A program made the translations under genes and the position numbers. Below the pieces are notes generated by a model that searched no databases, was not told the origin of the DNA, and saw only the letters and a program-made list of their open reading frames with translations. A DNA stretch of 44,376 nucleotides from Candidatus Thalassarchaeum sp. GTDB lineage: Archaea > Thermoplasmatota > Poseidoniia > Poseidoniales > Thalassarchaeaceae. Positions 1-7,953 of this stretch are shown here, one piece after another; the stretch's first letter is position 1, and each line of letters begins with the position of its first letter. Location: NCBI GenBank assembly GCA_022451235.1, contig JAKUOA010000001.1:104401-148776 (forward strand). The letters run 5' to 3'.

Positions 1-228
1 TGTTCCTTGGTTTTTAGAAAATATAAAATGAATCTTGATTTCTCAAATACTAACTCCCCGGTGGGAATTCTCAGAGCATCTTCTGACACTCTACATGACC
101 ACTCCGATGCCGGTAAACTTAGCAATCAAATCCCAAACTCCAAATTAATTGAAATCGAAAGTAATCAATTTGCACATGAGGCGCCGGCTATATCTGTAAT
201 CGAAGATTTCATGGAAAACGCTGCTTGA
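1..228 (+). CDS. Alpha/beta hydrolase, C-terminal fragment (5' end outside window)
   Basis: The frame is open from the first base of the window to the TGA at 226-228, so this is the end of a longer gene, not a small gene starting at the TTG at base 7. The roughly 75 visible residues match the end of alpha/beta hydrolases. A strand of the type PVGILRASSDTL is followed by a helix, then a second strand ending in NQFAHEAP, where the His would be the catalytic-triad His, and a last helix (IEDFM). The nucleophile and most of the fold lie upstream, so the substrate cannot be named. It converges with the gene on the other strand, with 3 bases between the stops. Confidence 0.6.
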   Translation, partial: CSLVFRKYKMNLDFSNTNSPVGILRASSDTLHDHSDAGKLSNQIPNSKLIEIESNQFAHEAPAISVIEDFMENAA

Positions 229-237
229 TTTTCAAGC
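223..237. terminator. Hairpin across two convergent stop codons
   Basis: GCTTGA (223-228) and TCAAGC (232-237) form a perfect 6-bp stem with a TTT loop. The plus-strand stop TGA is the end of the left arm and the minus-strand stop begins the right arm, so both transcripts would carry the hairpin at their stop codon. A terminator or 3'-end role is inference; archaeal termination normally relies on T-tracts rather than hairpins. Confidence 0.3.
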
Positions 238-1266
238 CATTGAAGAAAATGGGTCGTCCCCACTCCATGGGTCTACTGGAACGTCGTCGTATCGCCCCAA
301 TTTATCGTAGAGATTCTCAATAATTGCATATGGCCAATCTGGGTTTGTTGGGCCGTATCTCTCTGTCATACGGTTCGCCTCACCACCATGGAAATGCATT
401 GGAACCTCGAGACGACGGAGCATACCATCAGGCACACCACCCATAGCAAAGAGATGCTCAGTTCCATTTCGTCCTAGCACGCGATCTGGTACCGAGTCTT
501 CATCCGCAGGTAATTCACAGGCATCTACAATAGAATCAACAAGAGCGTCAAATGCAGCATCAGTCCCACCTTCGTGGGTAATTGATTCAATTGCAGGAAT
601 TATGTTCAGAGGATCCAATTCTCCTGTCAGAATCTGTAACCAAGTGTGGTGTGCTAGACAATTAAACTTCCAAGGATCTGAGGCTACGAATCGCCAAGCC
701 GCGTATGGTCCTCTAGAACGATCTCCGGGTTCGGGAAGTAAACCATATTCGATGAAGGCGTCCTTCAATCCACCAAGTCTAGTCGGATCCATTGCAATAT
801 GTGCGTTGGCGAGAGCTTCTTCTGTCAGCAACCACCATTCAGGCCCCTCTCTATGAGTAGAAATGGTATCATGTAATTCTTCATAAACACCAAAATTAGT
901 CGGTAATGAGCCAGTTTGAGCATGAGTTCGCATCACATGAGAACTCAGACCTGAATCGAAACGGTGATGGAAGTATTCATGGTCAAATCCGAAAATGAAT
1001 GCTAAATCTAAGGCTAACATTTCAGCCTCTTCAATTCCATCCTCATTCATTCGGTTTGCCATTACTGCCGCCTGCTCGGCTAGTGCATCTGCATTGCAAT
1101 GTATTCCCCAATCAATATCTACTTCTACATCGATAGTATTCCGAAGTAGCATTGGTCGATACCAAAAGGCTCTGAGACCTATGTCAACTTCACCCATGGT
1201 TTCTGGACCATGCACGTATGGCACTCCATCGCCCATACGAAGCCCCCCCATACCAGCCATTGTCAT
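232..1266 (-). CDS. Possible zinc metallopeptidase-like protein with HEYFH motif
   Basis: I do not recognise a named family. The protein has about 344 residues from the ATG at 1266. An upstream ATG at 1356 would add 30 residues but overlap the start of the divergent rqcH, so the shorter form is preferred; further Met codons follow at 1260 and 1251. A motif HEYFHH near residue 96 fits the zincin signature HExxH. About 50 residues later comes TEEALANAH, whose Glu could be the third zinc ligand, as in gluzincin-like enzymes. The protein has many Trp, His and acidic residues and no signal peptide or membrane helix, so it is probably cytoplasmic. Peptidase activity is inferred from motif geometry only. 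Confidence 0.6.
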   Translation of the reverse strand: MTMAGMGGLRMGDGVPYVHGPETMGEVDIGLRAFWYRPMLLRNTIDVEVDIDWGIHCNADALAEQAAVMANRMNEDGIEEAEMLALDLAFIFGFDHEYFHHRFDSGLSSHVMRTHAQTGSLPTNFGVYEELHDTISTHREGPEWWLLTEEALANAHIAMDPTRLGGLKDAFIEYGLLPEPGDRSRGPYAAWRFVASDPWKFNCLAHHTWLQILTGELDPLNIIPAIESITHEGGTDAAFDALVDSIVDACELPADEDSVPDRVLGRNGTEHLFAMGGVPDGMLRRLEVPMHFHGGEANRMTERYGPTNPDWPYAIIENLYDKLGRYDDVPVDPWSGDDPFSSMA

Positions 1267-1325
1267 TGGGCCTAAGCCGTCAGATATCAAGCGATTGTCT
1301 GATGAAGGGCGCGCTTGCCCTCGTA

Positions 1326-3476
1326 ATGATAGCCATGCGTGCGCAGTCGTCCTCATTCGATGTCGCCCGCATGGTCAGGGAACTACGTGGAATGATTGGA
1401 ACCCGCGCACGTAAAGCCTACCAACCACATTACGAACAAGTTGTTTTGAGGTTAAATCCGAAGGGAGAACCTTCGGTTGATTTGGTAATTGTGCGCGGAA
1501 AAAGGTTGTATATGTCTAGAAGAGATAGGCCGATGCCAAACAATCCGTCTCCTTTTGCTATGATTTTGAGAAAACATCTAGGGAATTCACGCTTGGTTGA
1601 GGTGGAGCAAATTGGCTTCGACAGAGTAGTGCTTTTGACCTTCGAACACGGAGGAGGTCAATACAAACTAGTCATTGAGTTATTTAGGGATGGAAACGTC
1701 TTGCTCCTAGATGATAATGACGTGATTATTCAGCCATTAACACACGCAAAATATGCGAGCCGTGCTCTAAAGAGAGGTGAACCGTACTCACCTCCTCCTG
1801 AAACTTTGGACCCTAGGGAACTAGACAAGAGTGGTTTGGATAATTTGTTAGATAATTCAGATCATTCTTTGATTCGTACACTTGCGGCACGTGCAAATCT
1901 TGGCCGAATCTATGGAAATGCGATTTGTAGTGCCGCAGAAATCGATTCAGATGACCCCGCTGATTCTCTTGAGGACTCTCAGAGAAAGGCTCTCAGTGAA
2001 TCTATGAATAATTTACTTGGTGAGTTGGCAGAAGGAAAAGGAGCATATATCTGGTTTGAAGAAAAAGAAGGATTAAAATCATGGAATTCGGCAGAAGATG
2101 ATCCTCAAGCCAGAGATTCTGCCAGTGGAGTGATCAGTGAATTTTCGCCAATAAATCTTCCATTCATGGATTCAAACCTTAGAGCGGAAATCGCAGACTT
2201 ATCAGAAGCATACGATGTGATATTTGGAGCACATGATGCAATCGCTTACATCCGTCGAGAAGAAGAGAAACTAGTTGCGGCAGGTGAAGATGATACGCAA
2301 CAGAAAGCTAAGCTCGACCGAAGGGCTGCTCAGCAACGTTCAGCAATCGAGCGATTTGAATCTCAAGCCGCTTTGACTCAGGAATTAGCAAAATCGATTC
2401 AGGATAACTGGACTCATGTAGACGATTTACTTGGTCAAGTAAATTCTTTGATTGCAAACGAAGGCTGGCAAACTCTAGACTCAAAGATTTCAGATGTTGC
2501 ATGGATAGACAGAATTAATCCAGCAAAACGGACCATTTTGGCTAGGTTACCTGACGAGGATAACGAACCGGGAGCAAGTGTAACACTATCTGTAGAAAAT
2601 TCAGTCCATCAAAATGCTCAGACTTATTTCGAACAGGCTAGAACCCTGAAGGATAAAGCGAAAGGAGCTAGGGTGGCTTTGGAAAGAACGGAAAATCAAG
2701 CCGCCAAGGATGCAGCTAAGAGAGAGAAAGAAGCCGCTGCTGGAAGAGTCAGAATAGGAAAGCGTAGCAAGAGATTCTGGTTCGAAAAACATCGCTGGGG
2801 TATTTTGTCGGATGGTAGAATGATTGTTGGCGGTCGTGATGCAAAGGGCAATGATACAGTGGTCAGGAAATATCTGCGTTCTACCGACCTCTATGTGCAT
2901 GCCGATTTACATGGGGCTCCATCTTGTTCTCTCAGATTACACGACGGATTAGAAACAGAACCTAACCCTATAGGATTCAGGCCGGAAGGTGTTACATCAT
3001 TACAAATTTCACAAGATTTTGCTGGATCAATAGAAGATGCCCAGAATCTACCTGCTGAGATTATCAAAGAAGCTGCGCAATTGGCAATTTGTTGGTCTCG
3101 TGCATGGGGCAGTGGTAGCGCCGCAGCAACCGCATTTCATGCTCGTCCCGCGCAAGTTTCGAAACAAACCGAGAGTGGGGAATCGCTTGGACGTGGTGCA
3201 TTTGTTGTCAGAGGACAAAGAACTTGGTACAGAGATGTAGAAATGGAAATAGCGGTTGGTTTTGCGATCGTTAACAACATCCCTATCCCAATATCAGGAA
3301 CCATAGAAGGGGTGTCTAAATTATGTCAAAGATGGGCGATTATTCGGCCAGGGACTGAAAAGAAAGAAACCATAGCCAATCGAATTGCAAAAGCGACAGG
3401 ACTAGCACAAGATGATGTTTTAGCAACCTTGCCTTCTGGTACTTGTGAAATTATTGATCACGGGTTAATTGGGTGA
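1326..3476 (+). CDS. rqcH: RqcH/NFACT family ribosome quality control protein
   Basis: The NFACT family (archaeal/bacterial RqcH, eukaryotic Rqc2/NEMF, formerly FbpA-like) binds obstructed large ribosomal subunits and directs C-terminal tailing of stalled nascent chains. The N-terminal NFACT-N region opens with SFDVARMVRELRG, where the family usually starts. A long charged coiled-coil section follows in the middle. The NFACT-R (DUF814) domain is clear near residues 480-600, with RWGILSDGRMIVGGRDAKGN and YVHADLHGAPS. At about 716 residues it has family length. The frame stays open upstream to 1218, but ATG 1326 or 1335 gives the expected N-terminus and clears the divergent gene. It converges with the acetyltransferase gene, one base separating the two stops. 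Confidence 0.88.
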   Translation: MIAMRAQSSSFDVARMVRELRGMIGTRARKAYQPHYEQVVLRLNPKGEPSVDLVIVRGKRLYMSRRDRPMPNNPSPFAMILRKHLGNSRLVEVEQIGFDRVVLLTFEHGGGQYKLVIELFRDGNVLLLDDNDVIIQPLTHAKYASRALKRGEPYSPPPETLDPRELDKSGLDNLLDNSDHSLIRTLAARANLGRIYGNAICSAAEIDSDDPADSLEDSQRKALSESMNNLLGELAEGKGAYIWFEEKEGLKSWNSAEDDPQARDSASGVISEFSPINLPFMDSNLRAEIADLSEAYDVIFGAHDAIAYIRREEEKLVAAGEDDTQQKAKLDRRAAQQRSAIERFESQAALTQELAKSIQDNWTHVDDLLGQVNSLIANEGWQTLDSKISDVAWIDRINPAKRTILARLPDEDNEPGASVTLSVENSVHQNAQTYFEQARTLKDKAKGARVALERTENQAAKDAAKREKEAAAGRVRIGKRSKRFWFEKHRWGILSDGRMIVGGRDAKGNDTVVRKYLRSTDLYVHADLHGAPSCSLRLHDGLETEPNPIGFRPEGVTSLQISQDFAGSIEDAQNLPAEIIKEAAQLAICWSRAWGSGSAAATAFHARPAQVSKQTESGESLGRGAFVVRGQRTWYRDVEMEIAVGFAIVNNIPIPISGTIEGVSKLCQRWAIIRPGTEKKETIANRIAKATGLAQDDVLATLPSGTCEIIDHGLIG

Positions 3477-3477
3477 T

Positions 3478-4083
3478 TCAAGAAGCGCGCTTTTTATCCC
3501 ATTCGGGCTTCGTGATTGCGTATAATTTGGCATCAACATAGTGATCGTATAGCCACTCTCTATCTTTGGTGACTCCTTCCAACCTCATGCCTATTCTCTC
3601 CGCAATCTCACAGCTGGGAATATTGTCTATCGCTGCTTCAAGCACAAATCTGTGCAGGTTTAGATCGTCGAAGCAATGTTCCATCAATCGAATACAAGAT
3701 TTCGTTACGTATCCATTTCCAGTTTGGTTCTCAGACAGCCAATACCCAACTCCTGCCCCCTTATTACCCCAATCTATCCAATTTAGGCTAATGGTTCCAA
3801 TGATATTGCCATTTAGTCTGATTGTGTAAAATACTCCTTCTCGTTTTTCATATTCCTCAAGACAATTCGAAATAAATGCGGTTTCATCTTCAATCCTATT
3901 CGTTGCATCAAGCCAAGGTAACCATTCCCGGAGGTATTCTCTGTTGGAGTCGACAACGGAAAACAATTCTTCTGCATCGGCTTCCCCAACTAATCGTAAA
4001 TCTAGACCAATTTCAACATGAAGTTGCCTCGCAGGCCGAAAGTTTTCCGACTTTTCTCGCGACCCGCCGCATCTATCAGCCAT
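3478..4083 (-). CDS. GNAT acetyltransferase, RimJ/RimL-like
   Basis: A 201-residue member of the GNAT superfamily, which moves acetyl from acetyl-CoA to an amino group. Characteristic RimJ/RimL features are LRLVGEADAEELFSVVDSNREYLREWLPW near the N-terminus and a central strand with NIIGTISLNW. The acetyl-CoA-binding helix region follows (GYWLSENQTGNGYVTKS), and then FVLEAAIDNIPSCEIAERIGM. Family members acetylate ribosomal protein N-termini, other protein N-termini or small molecules such as spermidine or antibiotics; the sequence does not decide between these. The first ~25 residues are polar and look like an unconserved extension, so a later start is possible. It diverges from the tryptophan dioxygenase gene across 70 bases. 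Confidence 0.85.
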   Translation of the reverse strand: MADRCGGSREKSENFRPARQLHVEIGLDLRLVGEADAEELFSVVDSNREYLREWLPWLDATNRIEDETAFISNCLEEYEKREGVFYTIRLNGNIIGTISLNWIDWGNKGAGVGYWLSENQTGNGYVTKSCIRLMEHCFDDLNLHRFVLEAAIDNIPSCEIAERIGMRLEGVTKDREWLYDHYVDAKLYAITKPEWDKKRAS

Positions 4084-4106
4084 AATTTGTCGTCTAAATT
4101 CTATGA

Positions 4107-4112
4107 TTTATA
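4107..4112 (+). promoter_or_regulatory. TATA-like box for tryptophan 2,3-dioxygenase
   Basis: TTTATA lies in the AT-rich stretch between the acetyltransferase and the dioxygenase genes, 42 bases before the GTG start at 4154. At the usual archaeal spacing of about 25 bases, transcription would begin near 4134-4137, giving a short leader. Assigned by eye. Confidence 0.4.
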
Positions 4113-4132
4113 CAGTTCCTATTCCGAACTGT
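4112..4132. promoter_or_regulatory. Operator-like perfect dyad ACAGTTC-N7-GAACTGT
   Basis: ACAGTTC (4112-4118) and its exact reverse complement GAACTGT (4126-4132) are separated by 7 bases. The dyad lies immediately after the TATA-like box and just before the expected transcription start. In archaea a dimeric repressor bound there would block polymerase recruitment. Center-to-center spacing of the arms is 14 bp. Which regulator binds, and whether tryptophan or kynurenine is the signal, is not shown. Confidence 0.45.
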
Positions 4133-4153
4133 GGCTAGGGTAACGATTCAAGC

Positions 4154-5257
4154 GTGAAGCGTCATCCGGACAGCATGGGCAGCTCAGGCAGCGAGGGCAA
4201 TTGGACATACGGAGACTATCTACAATTACCCGCTTTGTTAGAACTTCAAGGAGAAGATAGAGGGGTAAGTCCAGATGAAATGCATTTCATCATCGTCCAC
4301 CAAACCTTTGAACTTTGGTTCAAACAGGTAATTCGGGAATTAACCGAAGTTCGAGATATTCTCGCACAAGACCATGTTCCAGAGGATGCTATTCCAAGGG
4401 CAGTTGACCACCTTGGACGTACAACCGAGATTTTTCGTTTGATGGCAAATCAGTGGACTGTATTAGAAACCCTAACACCTCAAGGATTCTTAGCATTCAG
4501 AGACGGGCTTGGGACTGCGTCTGGATTTGAATCCTACCAAATGCGCGAATTCGAAATTTTACTTGGTTTGGCCAATGAAGATAGGTTGTATGGAATGGAC
4601 CCTATCAGTACATTTCGCAAGTTAGCACAGAATTCTGAAAGAGATGCTGCTATTCTCGCTCGCTTGGAAGATGTCGCGTCCAAACCGTCCCTAAGTGAGT
4701 CTTTGCTACAATGGGTTTCTAGGACTCCAATCATGGGTTCATTAGCAGGAAATGATAGCGACGATCATACCGTTACAGAGTATATCGATGCTCATCTGAG
4801 TTCACATGAAAACATAGGGAAGCAGGCCGCTGAACGAATGTCGGGGTATGGTGCTTCTAATTCCGAAAAGGCGGCAGAGCGCTTTGCCGCATCTCACCAA
4901 GGTGCTATTGATTTCCTCAAGCCAGATGGAAAAATCAGCCGCGCCCGTGCTGGATTATTATTCATCGAATCATACAGAGAATTGCCATTATTAACTTGGC
5001 CACGAACTCTAATCGATGCAATTGTAGAACTTGAAGAGTCCATGGTCAAATGGCGACATTCACACGCAAGAATGGTAGAGAGAATAATGGGTAGAAGGAT
5101 TGGAACGGGTGGAACTAGTGGTGTCGATTATCTCGATGCAACCTCCCAATATCGTATCTTCAAAGATCTCTGGGCTGTTCGAACCATACTTGTAAAACCT
5201 GATTTCAGACCCGAATTGAAGAATGCCGGATTTTACGGTTATTCATCCGAAAACTGA
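4154..5257 (+). CDS. kynA: Tryptophan 2,3-dioxygenase
   Basis: This heme enzyme opens the indole ring of L-tryptophan with O2 to give N-formylkynurenine, the first step of the kynurenine pathway. Diagnostic motifs are present in order: NWTYGDYLQLPALLELQ, DEMHFIIVHQTFELWFKQ (His49, active-site His), FRDGLGTASGFESYQMRE (substrate-carboxylate Arg region), and WRHSHARMVERIMGRRIGTGG, where His304 matches the proximal heme ligand. The length of 367 residues is slightly above the bacterial norm of about 280 because of the region at 150-240, which is longer and polar. The start is GTG; the ATG at 4175 is an alternative. No kynureninase or formamidase is next to it. An operator-like dyad sits in its promoter. 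It indicates aerobic tryptophan catabolism. Confidence 0.93.
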   Translation: MKRHPDSMGSSGSEGNWTYGDYLQLPALLELQGEDRGVSPDEMHFIIVHQTFELWFKQVIRELTEVRDILAQDHVPEDAIPRAVDHLGRTTEIFRLMANQWTVLETLTPQGFLAFRDGLGTASGFESYQMREFEILLGLANEDRLYGMDPISTFRKLAQNSERDAAILARLEDVASKPSLSESLLQWVSRTPIMGSLAGNDSDDHTVTEYIDAHLSSHENIGKQAAERMSGYGASNSEKAAERFAASHQGAIDFLKPDGKISRARAGLLFIESYRELPLLTWPRTLIDAIVELEESMVKWRHSHARMVERIMGRRIGTGGTSGVDYLDATSQYRIFKDLWAVRTILVKPDFRPELKNAGFYGYSSEN

Positions 5258-5316
5258 GGGATAGCGGCGGTGCATCCATCGCATCTTTCAAGGGGAGTAA
5301 CTCGCTCGCCTCGCCT

Positions 5317-6474
5317 GTGTCGACTCCGGTCATATGCGCATATGCGAGAACTCCCTTCGGCCGTTTTCGTGGAGCATTAGCCAATTACACCGCGGTAGAA
5401 TTGGGCACATTGGCTGTAGAGGGAGTATTGGAACGAGCTGGAATAGACCCTCATAGCGGAATTATTGATCAAGTCTACATGGGGCAGGTCCTGCAAGCAG
5501 GAGCCGGACAAGCACCTGCTCGGCAAGTAGCGATAGCTGCTGGACTACCCTACTCAACTCCATGTACTACCGTCAACAAAGTATGCGGTTCAAGCCTCAA
5601 GGCAGTAATGGTCGCTGCAACAGAAATTATGGCTGGAAGATCCAATGTTGTAATTGCTGGTGGGATGGAGTCCATGAGTCAAGCACCACATTTTATTCGC
5701 GGGGCAAGGCGTGGTGATGAAATTTCATTTGCAGAATTGACCGGCATTTTGAGTCACGATGGTCTAAAGGATGCCTATGATGGATCAATGATGGGAATTA
5801 CCGGCGAGACAATCGCAAAGGAAGCGGATATTTCTCGTTCGGAATCTGACAGGTATGCACTCCGTTCGCACACACTTTCTGACTCAGCCTGGGAAAATGG
5901 ATGGCTTGCAGAAGAGGTTGTTTCTATCGACGAGTTGGGGCGAGACGAAGGAATTAGAATTGACACATCCATCGAAGGCCTCGCTGGACTTAGAACTGTA
6001 TTCAAGGATGATGGACAAGTTACCGCTGGTAACGCAAGTCAGGTGTCTGATGGAGGTTCAGCCGTTCTAATCGCTTCTGAGGAAATCGCCAATGAAAATG
6101 GATGGCCAATACTTGCTAGAATCATTGATTACATCACATCTGGTGTAGAGCCAAATAGGGTTATGTCTGCGCCTATTCCAGCTATTCAAATGCTCTTAGA
6201 TCGGAACCAATTGGAAATTTCTGATATCGATATTTTAGAGCATAATGAGGCTTTTGCAGCGGCTTCGTGTGCCATTCAGAATGCATTTGATTTCCCAGAT
6301 AAGGGATTCAATCCACACGGAGGAGCGGTAGCGATTGGGCATCCACTTGGAGCAACTGGAACACGTTGCCTGATGACTCTCGTAAATGCCCTGAATCGAA
6401 ATAATGGTGGTATTGGAATTGTAACAATTTGCCTTGGTGGCGGCAACGCTGTTGGGATGCTGATTGAAGCCTAA
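5317..6474 (+). CDS. Acetyl-CoA C-acetyltransferase (thiolase)
   Basis: A 385-residue type II thiolase that condenses or cleaves acyl-CoA with acetyl-CoA. Catalytic residues are visible: Cys90 in VNKVCGSSLKAV (acyl-enzyme nucleophile), the NEAFA motif, His342 in AIGHPLGATG and Cys372 in CLGGGN. Together these define an active thiolase rather than the SCP-x-type archaeal homologue that works with HMG-CoA synthase. It starts at GTG 5317, directly giving STPVICAYARTPFGRFRGAL, the usual family N-terminus. No other beta-oxidation gene is adjacent. It follows tryptophan dioxygenase by 59 bases on the same strand, and two tandem hairpins follow its stop. The role could be fatty-acid oxidation, acetoacetyl-CoA formation or amino-acid degradation. 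Confidence 0.92.
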   Translation: MSTPVICAYARTPFGRFRGALANYTAVELGTLAVEGVLERAGIDPHSGIIDQVYMGQVLQAGAGQAPARQVAIAAGLPYSTPCTTVNKVCGSSLKAVMVAATEIMAGRSNVVIAGGMESMSQAPHFIRGARRGDEISFAELTGILSHDGLKDAYDGSMMGITGETIAKEADISRSESDRYALRSHTLSDSAWENGWLAEEVVSIDELGRDEGIRIDTSIEGLAGLRTVFKDDGQVTAGNASQVSDGGSAVLIASEEIANENGWPILARIIDYITSGVEPNRVMSAPIPAIQMLLDRNQLEISDIDILEHNEAFAAASCAIQNAFDFPDKGFNPHGGAVAIGHPLGATGTRCLMTLVNALNRNNGGIGIVTICLGGGNAVGMLIEA

Positions 6475-6489
6475 AGTATGCTAGAAATC

Positions 6490-6525
6490 CGCCCCCATAG
6501 GGGGCGAAGACTAGCCGGTGGGCTA
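6490..6525 (+). terminator. Two tandem hairpins after the thiolase gene
   Basis: CGCCCCC (6490-6496) pairs perfectly with GGGGGCG (6500-6506) around a 3-base ATA loop. TAGCC (6512-6516) pairs with GGCTA (6521-6525) around GGTG. Both lie in the 79-base gap between thiolase and rpoK. They could end the thiolase transcript or form a leader for rpoK; there is no long T-tract afterwards, so a classical bacterial terminator is unlikely. Confidence 0.4.
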
Positions 6526-6553
6526 ATAGGGGGGTCTTGGGTCGCCGGCCTCG

Positions 6554-6814
6554 ATGGTTACTCCAGTACGGCAGCACACTCGCTTCGAGAAGGCTCGAAT
6601 CATAGGTGCGAGGGCATTGCAAATTAGCATGGGTGCACCACTATATGTATCCGAAGAAGAACTCCGTGAGAATTTCATGGATGAATTAGTCCAGCTTTTT
6701 GGAACAGAGGACGCACAAGCAAGATTCGTGCTTGACCCTCTAAAGATTGCAACGCTAGAGTACGAATCTCACCGCATTCCAATCGATGTGGACCCTCATA
6801 TTGAGGAAGAGTGA
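6554..6814 (+). CDS. rpoK: DNA-directed RNA polymerase subunit Rpo6 (RpoK)
   Basis: This is the small archaeal polymerase subunit equivalent to eukaryotic RPB6 and bacterial omega; it latches the largest subunit and helps core assembly. The signature [21 protein letters not shown] is near residues 9-30. The rest of the 86-residue protein follows the family, with an IPIDVDP tail just before the acidic end. The ATG at 6554 places the signature at the usual distance from the N-terminus. It lies in the same direction between thiolase and ctaA, with 39 bases to the latter, so it may be co-transcribed with the heme genes. Confidence 0.95.
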   Translation: MVTPVRQHTRFEKARIIGARALQISMGAPLYVSEEELRENFMDELVQLFGTEDAQARFVLDPLKIATLEYESHRIPIDVDPHIEEE

Positions 6815-6853
6815 GGGCTCTACCGCTTATCGTCCATTCAGAGGTGGTAAGCA

Positions 6854-7915
6854 ATGCTTCAGAAAGTCGATGCCAAGAGACTAACCGCTGGTTTAATCGT
6901 ACTTACATTTCTAGTGATTGCTGTTGGCGGATTGATTAGAGTCTCAGATGCTGGAGAATCCTGTCCCGATTGGCCGACTTGTTTCGGCACATGGGGGTTC
7001 GATATTAGCCCCGAGGAGCAAGAAACATGGTGGAATGAAAACCCGGATGAAATAGATTCTCGCGGTGAACATCATAGATACACCACTTTTGAAATTTTTA
7101 CGGAGTGGTTTCACAGACTATTGGCAGGAGCAATTCTTGGCCCTCTGGTAATTCTAAACTGGCTAACCGTACGTCGAAATGAAGATACGTCAAAAAGCTC
7201 CACTTTCGCATCCAACTTGGCGCTTGGACTAATCATTTGGCAGGGGGCACTCGGTTGGTTGACCGTTAAAATTGACAATGTTCATTGGAGTGTAGCAATG
7301 CATCTATCAAGTGCTCTTGCATTCATATTATCCCTCATTTGGTTATGGATTTGCATAAATCGAGATGAGGGAGTTCAACCACCTTGGTTAGAATTTGACC
7401 CAATCCTCGCTTCTAAGTGGAAAAATAGAATTGCGTGGTTAGGGCTTAGCACCTTTACCACAGTTTTTGCTGGAGTATTTGTCGCTACAACACCCGGTGC
7501 AGATCAGATATGTGGTGTATCAGGAGATGTAAATTCATGGCCTCTTTGTAACGGAGATTACCTTCCAGAAATAGTTGACTTAGAAAATCAATCTCAAATT
7601 ATTCATCGATGGTTGGTTGCATTTGTTGGAGGCATTCTACTAATTGCTTCTTGGTATGTTAGAAATGAACAGATACAGCACCAGCATGGAATAATCCTCA
7701 GAAATTGGATTTGGGCAGCAACTGCATTATATTGCTTGAATATTGCAATCGGAGCCCTGTACATCCTTTCTTGGTCGCCGGATAATGAAACATTCCGCGA
7801 AATGCTTTCTCTGATTCATCTGCTGGTTGGCAGCACATCATTCCTTACTCTAGCAACCTCTTGGCTGGCTATCTCTGCCTTCGCCCTACATGAGCCTGAA
7901 CCTGAGGCCCTGTGA
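6854..7915 (+). CDS. ctaA: Heme A synthase (CtaA/COX15)
   Basis: This integral membrane enzyme oxidises the C8 methyl of heme O to a formyl group, giving heme A for aa3-type terminal oxidases. The first helix runs into VGGLIRVSDAGESCPDWPTCFG, the family's N-terminal signature with its paired Cys. EWFHRLLAG, VHWSVAMHLSSAL, IIHRWLVAF and LIHLLVGS supply the His pairs that bind heme, and CGVSGDVNSWPLCNGDYLP is the repeat of the Cys loop in the second half. About eight membrane helices fit its 353 residues. A purine-rich GGTGG lies 9 bases before the ATG. ctaB follows 38 bases later, so the two form a heme O/A operon. The first external loop (WWNENPDEIDSRGEHH) is rather long and acidic. Confidence 0.93.
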   Translation: MLQKVDAKRLTAGLIVLTFLVIAVGGLIRVSDAGESCPDWPTCFGTWGFDISPEEQETWWNENPDEIDSRGEHHRYTTFEIFTEWFHRLLAGAILGPLVILNWLTVRRNEDTSKSSTFASNLALGLIIWQGALGWLTVKIDNVHWSVAMHLSSALAFILSLIWLWICINRDEGVQPPWLEFDPILASKWKNRIAWLGLSTFTTVFAGVFVATTPGADQICGVSGDVNSWPLCNGDYLPEIVDLENQSQIIHRWLVAFVGGILLIASWYVRNEQIQHQHGIILRNWIWAATALYCLNIAIGALYILSWSPDNETFREMLSLIHLLVGSTSFLTLATSWLAISAFALHEPEPEAL

Positions 7916-7928
7916 TGAGTCGAATTGA

Positions 7929-7942
7929 AGGGTACACACCCT
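7929..7942 (+). repeat. Short hairpin between ctaA and ctaB
   Basis: AGGGT (7929-7933) and ACCCT (7938-7942) form a perfect 5-bp stem with an ACAC loop, 14 bases after the ctaA stop and 11 bases before the ctaB start. It may affect translation of ctaB or be chance. Confidence 0.25.
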
Positions 7943-7953
7943 AAGGACGCGCT

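Noticed and set aside
7-228. A 73-residue gene starting at TTG, base 7.
   Set aside because: The frame is open to base 1 and the content fits the end of an alpha/beta hydrolase, so it is a fragment of a longer gene.
1218-1325. Extended N-terminus of RqcH from base 1218.
   Set aside because: It would overlap the divergent gene, and the extra residues do not look like the family; ATG 1326 or 1335 gives the normal N-terminus.
995-1414. 139-residue plus-strand frame.
   Set aside because: It lies opposite the HEYFH gene, is rich in Ser, Pro and Ile as expected from antisense of acidic coding DNA, and resembles no protein.
3483-3492. AAGCGCGCTT palindrome followed by TTT near the rqcH/acetyltransferase junction.
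   Set aside because: It encodes the end of the acetyltransferase and is short; listed here as too weak to call a terminator.
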